In this document: piece after piece, positions 9,403 to 17,674 of the stretch
How the letters are laid out: each line of letters starts with the position of its first letter
Numbering within the stretch: position 1 is the first letter of the stretch
Source of the DNA: an uncultured Lachnospiraceae bacterium
GTDB lineage: Bacteria > Bacillota > Clostridia > Lachnospirales > Lachnospiraceae
DNA: 51,652 nucleotides
Reading direction: 5' to 3'
Assembly (NCBI GenBank): GCA_947589095.1
Contig: CANQBX010000022.1
Location: forward strand, 1-51,652
Notes under the pieces: generated by a model
The model's input: the letters and a program-made list of their open reading frames with translations, nothing else
What the model was told of the DNA's origin: nothing
The model's database searches: none
Translations under genes and position numbers: made by a program

Positions 9403-10821
9403 ATGCGATTTAAAATGATTAAGAAATATGTAATCGGAATCGGCAGCATTTTAGTTATGGCGCTTATTCTTCGATTTATTGGTAGGGATCAGTTACGTAA
9501 CATTCCTCATACAGATGTATTCACGCAAAATAAAGCAGCGTTATCTGAGATGACAGCAGGGACACTTGTTGAACAGAGCTTTATCTGTCATATGGATGTA
9601 TTAGAAAGTGTAAGTTTTACTCTTGGAACTTATGCGAGAAGCAATAGTGGAATTCTTCGAATGAAACTTGTTGACGAACAGGACAATACAGTACTTGCTT
9701 CAGGAGAAATAGATGTTTCACAGTTAGTGGATAATGAAATTAGAATTTGGACTTTTTCTGAACAGGTTAAAGGTAAAAAGAACAGAAAGCTAGGATTTAT
9801 AGCAGAGGCAAATAGTGAGCCCGGATCCGGAGTTAGCTTTTACTATGGAGATTCTGACAAAAATGATATGGTATTAGTAATTAATGACACAAAATTTCAA
9901 GGATGTCTCGGACTTACATTAGAAGGATATGATGTCAGCCTGTTTGGACTTTATTATTGGCAGTGGATAATCAGCATAATCATTCTATCAGTTGTTTATA
10001 TGCTATGGTCAGACTATCAGAGTGCAAGAGGGAAACTTACAACAGCCACGCTTATGGTTGCAATTTGGAAGAAATATAAATTCCTTATTTTTCAATTAGT
10101 ATCCAGGGATTTTAAAACGAAATATAAGCGCTCTGTTTTGGGATATCTGTGGAGTTTTCTGAATCCGCTGTTGACAATGATGGTGCAGTATATTGTTTTT
10201 TCAACGCTATTTAAAACGGATATAAAAAACTATCCGGTGTATCTGTTAACAGGAATAATTTTGTTCAGTTTTTTTTCAGAAGCAGTTGGACAAGGATTAG
10301 CAGCAATTGTTGCTAATGCTTCTTTAATTACAAAAGTATATGTTCCAAAGTATATTTATCCAATTACAAAAGTAATGTCAGTTTCCATAAACTTATTTAT
10401 ATCAATCATACCCCTTATGATTGTTGTTTTTATAACAGGAGTAAAGTTTACACTGGCGATGTTGTTGTTGCCATTTGCATTAGTGTGTTTGCTTCTGTTT
10501 TGTGAGGGTATGGTACTTATACTTTGCTCAGCGATGGTGTTTTTCCGTGATACCCAGTACCTGTGGGGGATTGTTAGTATGGTATGGATGTATGCGACCC
10601 CGCTTTTTTATCCGGAAACGATTATTCCGTCAAACTTTAGATGGATTCAGACATGTAACCCGCTTTATCATATGATCAAATTTGCAAGGACTATTATTAT
10701 TGAAGGAGTATCACCGTCTCCTTCGTCTTATTTTGCATGTTTGTTTTCAGCGGTAGTCAGCTGTGCAATAGGAGCAATTATATTCAAACGTTCTCAGAAT
10801 AAGTTTGTTCTCTATATATAA
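9403..10821 (+). CDS. ABC-2 polysaccharide exporter permease with external N-terminal domain
   Basis: A 472-residue membrane protein. From about residue 225 it is a standard Wzm/TagG-type permease: the amphipathic SRDFKTKYKRSVLGYLWSFLNPL, then six hydrophobic segments and ATPLFYPETIIP. The first 205 residues are not part of the normal permease. They comprise a membrane anchor at 10-26, an extracytoplasmic beta-rich domain at about 35-180 (SEM, QSF, GTYAR at 75-79) and a second membrane helix at about 186-203. The same domain sits at the same residue numbers in the membrane protein at 17675-19666. Usual Wzm proteins are about 260 residues. It overlaps the upstream frame of the ATPase gene and pairs with it. 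Confidence 0.88.
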   Translation: MRFKMIKKYVIGIGSILVMALILRFIGRDQLRNIPHTDVFTQNKAALSEMTAGTLVEQSFICHMDVLESVSFTLGTYARSNSGILRMKLVDEQDNTVLASGEIDVSQLVDNEIRIWTFSEQVKGKKNRKLGFIAEANSEPGSGVSFYYGDSDKNDMVLVINDTKFQGCLGLTLEGYDVSLFGLYYWQWIISIIILSVVYMLWSDYQSARGKLTTATLMVAIWKKYKFLIFQLVSRDFKTKYKRSVLGYLWSFLNPLLTMMVQYIVFSTLFKTDIKNYPVYLLTGIILFSFFSEAVGQGLAAIVANASLITKVYVPKYIYPITKVMSVSINLFISIIPLMIVVFITGVKFTLAMLLLPFALVCLLLFCEGMVLILCSAMVFFRDTQYLWGIVSMVWMYATPLFYPETIIPSNFRWIQTCNPLYHMIKFARTIIIEGVSPSPSSYFACLFSAVVSCAIGAIIFKRSQNKFVLYI

Positions 10822-10834
10822 GCGGAGGCTTTTT

Positions 10835-11563
10835 ATGATTGATGTAGAACATGTATCTATGAATTTCAGAATGGTGAATGACAGAATCAATAGTTTGAAG
10901 GAATATGTAATAAAACTTTTTCAGCATCAATTGCAATATGAGGAGTTTCAAGTTCTAGACGATATCACGTTTCATGTGTCGAAAGGAGAGGTAGTTGGTA
11001 TTATCGGGAAAAATGGTGCCGGTAAAAGCACTCTTTTGAAGATTATATCCGGGGTTTTGAAGCCTTCAAAGGGAACAGTAATAACAGGCGGTAATATTGT
11101 ACCGATGTTGGAACTGGGCTCAGGGTTTGATTATGAACTGACAGGACGAGAGAATATCTATTTAAACGGAGCGATTCTTGGCTATAGTAAGGAGTTTCTA
11201 AGCAGTAAATATGATGAGATAGTAGAATTCTCTGAACTTGGTCAGTTCATAGATATGCCGATTCGCAATTATTCGTCCGGAATGCTTATGCGTTTAGCGT
11301 TTTCTGTAGCCACAGTGGTTGAACCGGAGATATTGATCGTCGATGAGATTCTAGCTGTTGGGGATGAGGGATTCCAGAATAAGAGTAAATCTCGAATGAT
11401 GGAACTCATGGGCGAGGGGACGACGGTTTTATTTGTATCGCATGGGATTGAGCAGATTGAAGAGATGTGCGACAGAGTAATATGGCTCGACAATCATAAG
11501 ATTAAAATGGATGGCGAAACCAAAGAAGTTTGTGAAGCATATAAGAAAATCTGGAATATGTAA
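10835..11563 (+). CDS. ABC exporter ATP-binding subunit (Wzt/TagH-like)
   Basis: A 242-residue ATPase that powers polysaccharide export with the permease before it. It has Walker A GKNGAGKST, the signature NYSSGMLMRLAF, Walker B ILIVDEILAVGDEGF and the switch histidine in FVSHG. ATG 10835 has GCGGAGG upstream and gives the family start MIDVEHVSM. The family-typical N-terminal region (RINSLKEYV) that contacts the permease is present. It ends at about residue 242 without the C-terminal carbohydrate-binding domain that many O-antigen Wzt proteins use to recognise capped chains. The external domain on the permease may take on substrate selection, but that is inference. Confidence 0.9.
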   Translation: MIDVEHVSMNFRMVNDRINSLKEYVIKLFQHQLQYEEFQVLDDITFHVSKGEVVGIIGKNGAGKSTLLKIISGVLKPSKGTVITGGNIVPMLELGSGFDYELTGRENIYLNGAILGYSKEFLSSKYDEIVEFSELGQFIDMPIRNYSSGMLMRLAFSVATVVEPEILIVDEILAVGDEGFQNKSKSRMMELMGEGTTVLFVSHGIEQIEEMCDRVIWLDNHKIKMDGETKEVCEAYKKIWNM

Positions 11564-11633
11564 GATTAAGAAAAATTATTAATTATTGAAGGTTTTGGAT
11601 TGTATAAGATTTCAAAGAAAAGGTGTTAATAAT

Positions 11634-14600
11634 ATGTTTACCGAAAGATTGAAACAGACAATTGCAGAATGTTTGAAGGATGAAAAAGAATTATCTGCAG
11701 TTATTGACGAGATAATTATGCTTAATAAGAAACTGACGGATTCTTTGCATAAGAAAGAAAATGAACTTTGTCAATTGGAGTGCGCTCTGGAGAAAAAACA
11801 AGAATTGCTATTGAAAAAGGAAAATGATTATCAATGCCAGAAGCAAACCTTAGAAGAGCTACAGAAGCTGTTTTCTGAAAAAAGCAATAATATATTTAAA
11901 TTAAAGCATACACTTTTGGAAACACAGACAAGGTTATCAGAAGCCAATAATCGAGAAATCGAGTTAAAAAATAATATTGAATCCTTAAAGAATCTTTATG
12001 ATCAGTTGAATGAACAGCATAATCAAATTTTGAGTTCCAAGAGTTGGAAATATACGCAGCCATTTAGGAAAATAATATATAGGAATAGATTACTTAAAGA
12101 GTGGATATATATTCATAGACCATCTCAAAGAAAATTGCACAAATTGCTTATAGCTATAAAAATTGTTATCCATAGACCCAGCGTGATTTTTCATTTTATT
12201 GCTAAGTGTTGTCATGAAGGAATAAAAGAGACATTTTCATCCTATAACTCTATAGTAAATGATATATACGATTCCAAACGGTTTGAGAAATATAAGTTTT
12301 CAATATTGATGCCCGTTTATAATGTGGACATCAAATGGTTAAATAAAGCAATTGATTCAGTCCTAAATCAGACGTTCCCCAATTGGGAGTTGTGCATTGT
12401 GGATGATGCGTCTACCGATTCGAAACTTAAAGAATACTTAAAGAAGATTAGTAATCCTAAAATTCAAATAGCATATAATGGAGAAAACTTAGGAATATCA
12501 GAAACAACGAACAAAGCGGCTTCCATGAGTACAGGTGATTATATATTCCTTATGGATAATGATGACGAGATAGATTCACATGCTTTGGAAAAATTTGCAG
12601 AATACATTTTTGAAAAGGAACCAGATCTTTTATATAGTGATCATGATATTATAGACGAAGATAACAATCATATGTCTCCGTTATATAAACCAGATTGGTC
12701 TCCAGACTTATTCCTTTCTCAAAATTATTTAGGGCATTTAGTGGCTTTTCGACGAGAACTATATTTTGAGGTCGGAGGCTCCAGAAAGGAGTATGATGGT
12801 AGTCAGGATTATGACTTATTGCTAAGAATGACAGAAAGGACGGACAGAATTGTTCATATTCCAGAAATATTGTATTCGTGGCGAGCGTTGCCTACATCTA
12901 CTTCTGTGAATCCGCAGAGTAAACCATATGCCCAGTATGCTGCTTTAAAAGCTATACAAGGGCATCTGGATAGAGTCTTGGGCCTTGAAACAGCGCGGGT
13001 GGAGGAAACTGATAATCTCTATGTGTATGATGTACGTTATCCTGCCTATGATAAATTAGCTTCTATTATAATACCTACAAAAGATCATAAAGATGATCTC
13101 AAAAAGGCTATAGATAGTATAATCGAGAAAACAGAATATCACAATTATGAAATAATAGTGCTAAACAATAATTCTGAGAAAGACGAAACATACGAGTTTT
13201 TCAATGAAATACAGAATCAACATACTAATATTAAAGTAATCAATGCAATGTTTGACTTTAATTGGTCCAAATTGAACAATTTAGGTGTGAAATTTGCGGA
13301 GGGAGAAGTATATGTATTTTTAAATAATGATATTGAAATTATAAGTGGGGATTGGTTAGGACGATTGGTAGAGAATGCAATTAGGAAGGATGTAGGTGTT
13401 GTTGGAAGTTTATTATTGTACCCAGATGGTACAATTCAACATGCAGGTGTAGTTGTTGGAATGATGGGGTGGGCTGAACATGTATATAAAGGGACGCTTC
13501 CCGTACATATTGGCACACCATATATTTCTCCGCAGGTAACAAGAAATGTTATGGCGATTACTGGAGCTTGTATGGCGATATCAGCTGAAAACTATCATCG
13601 TATAGGGGGGTTTGATGAAGAATTTATCATATGTGGAAGCGATGTAGATTTTTGCCTCAGAGCTTATGAAAGTGGGTTGCATAATATTTATAATCCTTAT
13701 ATAAAACTGATTCATTTTGAATCAAAGACGCGTGATGCCAAAGATGTACCAGAAATTGATTTTCAAAAATCGTATAAGGCATATACTCCATATAGAGAGC
13801 AGGGAGATCCATATTATAATCCAAATCTTGATTATCAAAGTGTTGTTCCTAAAAAAGCCCGTCAACAATTGGAGTCTGCTGTTCAAACTGAGAAGATCAT
13901 TGATGTATGGGTTCCTGAGATCCGCCCCATTCGCTTTCGCAAAATAAACAGGGAGCGAAAACGACTAAATATACTTCTGCCATCGATTAACGCAGCGCAT
14001 TTTTTCGGTGGAGCAACCACGGCAATGTATTTTTTTGAGTGTATGTGTAAAAATTGGGATGGAGATAGAAGACTTATTTTGGTAGATGCAGATCCTGACG
14101 TAGCAGCGATAGAAAAGTTTTCAAAGGAATATACTTTTTTGGAACCTGAGGAGGATAGTGAAATTTCCGATCAAATAGTTCCTATGTGTAATCGTCATGA
14201 GAGAACCTTGGCTGTATCAGAAAAGGACTACTTTATTTTTACAGGATGGTGGACAGCGTATTGTATTCAAGAAGAGTATAGAAAGTGGATACAAAAAGAA
14301 AGTTGGTATCCTAATATGTTTGTATATTTAATTCAAGATTATGAGCCTGGTTTTTATGCGTGGTCATCTTTATATGCCATGGCTTTATCCACTTATCAAT
14401 GTGAAATGCCTCAGATCGCTGTTTTTAATTCAAAAGAATTAAAAGATTATTTCGGTATCCACGGATATTGTTTCCGAGAACAATTTGTATTTAACCCTGT
14501 ATTAAATCATGGGTTAAAGAATTATATGGCTTCATCATCACCTCAATTAGAAAAGAAGAAACAGATTCTAGTTTATGGGCGTCCAGGAACAGCCAGAAAT

Positions 14601-15092
14601 GCTTTTGAGTTGCTAATAGATATATTACGAAAGTGGGTGGAAATGCAGCCTAATGTACATGAATGGACGGTGTTATCAGCTGGAGAATGGCATGAAACAG
14701 TGAATTTAGGACAAAGTATGTTTTTACGGTCAGTAGGAAAGTTATCAATAGAGGACTACGCGAAAATGCTGGAAGAAACATATGCAGGAGTATCGCTTAT
14801 GATTTCTCCACATCCAAGTTATCCGCCTTTGGAGATGGCGACGTTTGGGGTGAAGGTGATAACAAACGCATATGCAAATAAGGATTTATCAGAATTTAGT
14901 AAGAATATTACCAGTATAAATGGATTTAATCCGGATAAGTTTGCTAGTGCTTTATATGACGTTACAAAAAGATATACTCCGAAAGCAATTAGGGATGAAA
15001 GCAATTATGAATATTGTAAAGGTGGCAGTTTTAATTTCTGCGAAAATATTATTGAACTGTTGCTGGAGAATCAGCATGAGGTGATAAGATGA
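11634..15092 (+). CDS. Multidomain glycosyltransferase: coiled coil, two GT2 domains, WsaF-like GT4
   Basis: A 1,152-residue protein. Residues 1-135 are Lys/Glu/Leu-rich coiled coil, ending in SSKSWKYTQPFRKI, a motif common in such synthases. A first GT2 domain starts near residue 220 (FSILMPVYN, VDDAST, MDNDDEI). A second starts near 474 (ASIIIPTKDH, FLNNDIEI, GSDVDFC). The last part, from about 776, resembles the WsaF rhamnosyltransferase of Geobacillus S-layer glycan: GGATTAMYFFE, IQDYEPGFYAW, VYGRPGTARNAFEL, ISPHPSYPPLEMA. ATG 11634 has AAAGGTG just before it; a TTG at 11586 is in frame. The stop overlaps the next start (ATGA). The coiled coil could act as a scaffold or chain-length ruler, as in WbdD, but this is inference. 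Confidence 0.85.
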   Translation: MFTERLKQTIAECLKDEKELSAVIDEIIMLNKKLTDSLHKKENELCQLECALEKKQELLLKKENDYQCQKQTLEELQKLFSEKSNNIFKLKHTLLETQTRLSEANNREIELKNNIESLKNLYDQLNEQHNQILSSKSWKYTQPFRKIIYRNRLLKEWIYIHRPSQRKLHKLLIAIKIVIHRPSVIFHFIAKCCHEGIKETFSSYNSIVNDIYDSKRFEKYKFSILMPVYNVDIKWLNKAIDSVLNQTFPNWELCIVDDASTDSKLKEYLKKISNPKIQIAYNGENLGISETTNKAASMSTGDYIFLMDNDDEIDSHALEKFAEYIFEKEPDLLYSDHDIIDEDNNHMSPLYKPDWSPDLFLSQNYLGHLVAFRRELYFEVGGSRKEYDGSQDYDLLLRMTERTDRIVHIPEILYSWRALPTSTSVNPQSKPYAQYAALKAIQGHLDRVLGLETARVEETDNLYVYDVRYPAYDKLASIIIPTKDHKDDLKKAIDSIIEKTEYHNYEIIVLNNNSEKDETYEFFNEIQNQHTNIKVINAMFDFNWSKLNNLGVKFAEGEVYVFLNNDIEIISGDWLGRLVENAIRKDVGVVGSLLLYPDGTIQHAGVVVGMMGWAEHVYKGTLPVHIGTPYISPQVTRNVMAITGACMAISAENYHRIGGFDEEFIICGSDVDFCLRAYESGLHNIYNPYIKLIHFESKTRDAKDVPEIDFQKSYKAYTPYREQGDPYYNPNLDYQSVVPKKARQQLESAVQTEKIIDVWVPEIRPIRFRKINRERKRLNILLPSINAAHFFGGATTAMYFFECMCKNWDGDRRLILVDADPDVAAIEKFSKEYTFLEPEEDSEISDQIVPMCNRHERTLAVSEKDYFIFTGWWTAYCIQEEYRKWIQKESWYPNMFVYLIQDYEPGFYAWSSLYAMALSTYQCEMPQIAVFNSKELKDYFGIHGYCFREQFVFNPVLNHGLKNYMASSSPQLEKKKQILVYGRPGTARNAFELLIDILRKWVEMQPNVHEWTVLSAGEWHETVNLGQSMFLRSVGKLSIEDYAKMLEETYAGVSLMISPHPSYPPLEMATFGVKVITNAYANKDLSEFSKNITSINGFNPDKFASALYDVTKRYTPKAIRDESNYEYCKGGSFNFCENIIELLLENQHEVIR

Positions 15093-16315
15093 AGTATAAT
15101 ATTCCGTTTTATATGAAAGATAATGATTCTGCTAGCATGGTAATAAGTAAAATTAATCCTGCAAGTACAGTTTTGGAATTTGGTTGTGCCAATGGAAGAA
15201 TGACAAAGTATATGAAGCAGGAGCTTAACTGCAAAGTGTATATTATTGAAATAGAAGAGGAGGCATATCAAATAGCTCTCCCATTTGCCGAGAGAGGTAT
15301 ATGCGGAGATATCATGGATTTCTATTGGTCAGAACAATACTCTGATGTTGCATTCGATTATATTTTGTTTGCCGATGTGCTAGAGCATCTGTCAGATCCG
15401 TTAGAGGTTCTGATAAGGGCGGAGAAATTATTGAAAACGGATGGGAGGATTATAATATCGATCCCTAACGTTGCACATAGTGATATTGTGGCAAAATTAT
15501 ATGGAGGAAGTTTTGATTATACAAGAACAGGGATTCTGGATGATACTCATGTAAGGTTCTTTACTTGGGAGTCCATGCTTAAATTGGTGAAAGAAGCAAA
15601 TCTTTCTATTGATAATGTTCAGACAACAAATCTTGAATTGTTCGGAACGGAGCAGTATCAAAACCGTCATGATAAGAAGCCGAGTACTTTGATGTGTAAT
15701 TTGTTGCGTTGGAGAGCCGATGCTACAGTTTTTCAATACATTTTGTGCTTGAAAAAGGGTTTAGATATTATTGATAAACCTATAGCCTTTTCGCAGACAG
15801 TATCAGACCAGATGTTGGGAAGAGTATATATAGACTATGGGGATGGCTTTTCAGAAGACCATTGCGAGATAATAGCCGCCCAATATGTAGGAGATGGAAG
15901 CTACAGAGCAACTATAGATTATTCGTCATTTAGAGGAATAAAAAGGATTCGATATAATCCTGTGGATAATCAACCCTGTATCATTTTGACTGATACGATT
16001 AAACTGTGCGAATCCATAAATACGATATATACTAATGGAATTCACATACGTAGCAGGGTATTGTTAAGAGGAAATAATCCGGAAATCATTTATGAATTAT
16101 TAGAGCAGAAAAATGAATTAAGTGGAGATATTATCTTTCAAATAATGGGAGAAGATTTTATTAATAACCTTAGTACTATGCTTATAGAAAGTATAGCTGA
16201 GAACGAGAAATACGAGAAGGATTTAATATCCCTAGAGAAGGCTGCCAGGGAAATAGAAAGCGTGGATATGAAAATAAAAGAGATAAAGAAAACTTTGGAA
16301 CTAGAGTATAAGTGA
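15089..16315 (+). CDS. Class I SAM methyltransferase with C-terminal accessory domain
   Basis: A 408-residue protein. Residues 1-190 are a class I methyltransferase: motif I VLEFGCANGRM, acidic IIEIEEE, and YILFADVLEHLSDP, then DDTHVRFFTWESM. Residues about 245-340 form a separate beta-rich segment (YIDYGDGFSED, YRATIDYSSF, IRYNPVDNQP) that resembles the C-terminal segment of the neighbouring radical SAM protein. The end is a short charged coiled coil. It is coupled by ATGA overlap to the giant glycosyltransferase. In ABC-exported glycans, a methyl group on the last sugar often stops chain growth, so a capping role is a reasonable hypothesis. The acceptor is not known. Confidence 0.82.
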   Translation: MKYNIPFYMKDNDSASMVISKINPASTVLEFGCANGRMTKYMKQELNCKVYIIEIEEEAYQIALPFAERGICGDIMDFYWSEQYSDVAFDYILFADVLEHLSDPLEVLIRAEKLLKTDGRIIISIPNVAHSDIVAKLYGGSFDYTRTGILDDTHVRFFTWESMLKLVKEANLSIDNVQTTNLELFGTEQYQNRHDKKPSTLMCNLLRWRADATVFQYILCLKKGLDIIDKPIAFSQTVSDQMLGRVYIDYGDGFSEDHCEIIAAQYVGDGSYRATIDYSSFRGIKRIRYNPVDNQPCIILTDTIKLCESINTIYTNGIHIRSRVLLRGNNPEIIYELLEQKNELSGDIIFQIMGEDFINNLSTMLIESIAENEKYEKDLISLEKAAREIESVDMKIKEIKKTLELEYK

Positions 16316-16329
16316 GGTGAGGAAATAGT

Positions 16330-17592
16330 ATGGGCGGATATAGTCATGTCACAATAGAGATAACTGGATTCTGTAATGCAAAATGCAAGTGGTGTAAAAC
16401 GGGGCGTAGGAACCGTAAAGTAATTCCAGAGAAATCATTTCTTTCTGCGTCCCATACACAACGATGTATAGAATATTTGAGGGAAAATAAAATTATTGAA
16501 GAAAATGCGTTGATTGATTTGTTTAATTTTGGAGAGCCATTTTTGAATCCTGAGTTGGAGAATATAGTCAGAATTATATCAGACGCTGGATTTCGCATAG
16601 GTTTATCTACAAATGCATCTGTGTATAAGGAACTACCGAGGACGTGTTTAAAAAATGTGGAATATGTGATTATATCTATGTCCGGCTTTTCTGAAGATAC
16701 TTATGAGAGAATACATGGACTATCCTTTAATAATGCGATTAAGAATATTACAAGATTTGCTGATTTCTTTAATTCAAATGGATTTGAGAATAAACTGATT
16801 ATGAACTTCCATGTCTATCAGAATAATATTCATGAAATTGAGAAAGCTTGTTGCTTCTGCAATAATAACAAAATTCGTTTTTCACCAAATATTGCTTATC
16901 TCGCAGATGAAAGCCTTTTTATGGAATACTTAAATCATACAATGAAGAAGGCATTACTGGAAGAATGTTCGAAAGAAATACTATTTGGTGCATTGAGAGC
17001 AACAGGAAAGATAGGATATTGCCGGCAATGGGATAATCTTGTGTTAGATGACAGTCTTAATGTATTGCCATGTTGTATATTTGGCTCTGGCGAAAATATT
17101 CGGGGATCAATTTTCGAGTATAGTTCAGCAAATGAAATAAGAACTATCAATACAGAGTGGTCGTATTGCCAGAAGTGTATGGATTTAAAACAGGCACAGA
17201 TTGTTACTACATCACAATCTTTTGATTACGGATATAGAAATTCTATGGTGACATATCCAAAGGTGTATCTTGGAAATGATCAGAAACAATTTAATGAAAA
17301 TGATATAATTTTATGCCCAGGAATAGAGAATGGTAAAAACTTTTCAATAGAAGTGGCTATACGGGGGGGCATAAATATTATTCGCTTCGACCCTATAGAA
17401 GGGAGAAATGTAATAGTGGAAAACTTAGTAGCGGAATGCAATGGAAACTTGTGTCAGATTGTTTCTGCGAATGGTGAATTGAGAGATAGCGGAATATGGT
17501 TTGATACTTTTGATCCACAGATTATTATTCAGCTACCAGATATTGATGTTTTGCAACAGTTAGTGTTAGTGGGGAAATGTATATGGTATTAA
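16330..17592 (+). CDS. Radical SAM protein with twitch-like Cys cluster and beta accessory domain
   Basis: A 420-residue protein. The 4Fe-4S/SAM motif is CNAKCKWC (Cys15, Cys19, Cys22), followed by FNFGEPFLNPEL, LSTNAS and ISMSGFSEDTYERIHG. Around residues 235-290 are the further cysteines YCRQW, LPCCIF and YCQKCMD, which look like a twitch/SPASM-type auxiliary cluster with a few ligands. The last 110 residues (VYLGNDQ, INIIRFDPIEG, DTFDPQIIIQLPD) are a beta segment like that of the methyltransferase next door. A role in modifying a sugar, lipid carrier or protein during glycan assembly is possible. I cannot assign the reaction; no precursor peptide gene is nearby. Confidence 0.8.
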   Translation: MGGYSHVTIEITGFCNAKCKWCKTGRRNRKVIPEKSFLSASHTQRCIEYLRENKIIEENALIDLFNFGEPFLNPELENIVRIISDAGFRIGLSTNASVYKELPRTCLKNVEYVIISMSGFSEDTYERIHGLSFNNAIKNITRFADFFNSNGFENKLIMNFHVYQNNIHEIEKACCFCNNNKIRFSPNIAYLADESLFMEYLNHTMKKALLEECSKEILFGALRATGKIGYCRQWDNLVLDDSLNVLPCCIFGSGENIRGSIFEYSSANEIRTINTEWSYCQKCMDLKQAQIVTTSQSFDYGYRNSMVTYPKVYLGNDQKQFNENDIILCPGIENGKNFSIEVAIRGGINIIRFDPIEGRNVIVENLVAECNGNLCQIVSANGELRDSGIWFDTFDPQIIIQLPDIDVLQQLVLVGKCIWY

Positions 17593-17674
17593 AAAAATAT
17601 ATGGATATTATGAAGATATATGAAATTGAGTTATCATTCCAGAAAATAAACTCATACTGAGAGAAGGGAACTTT

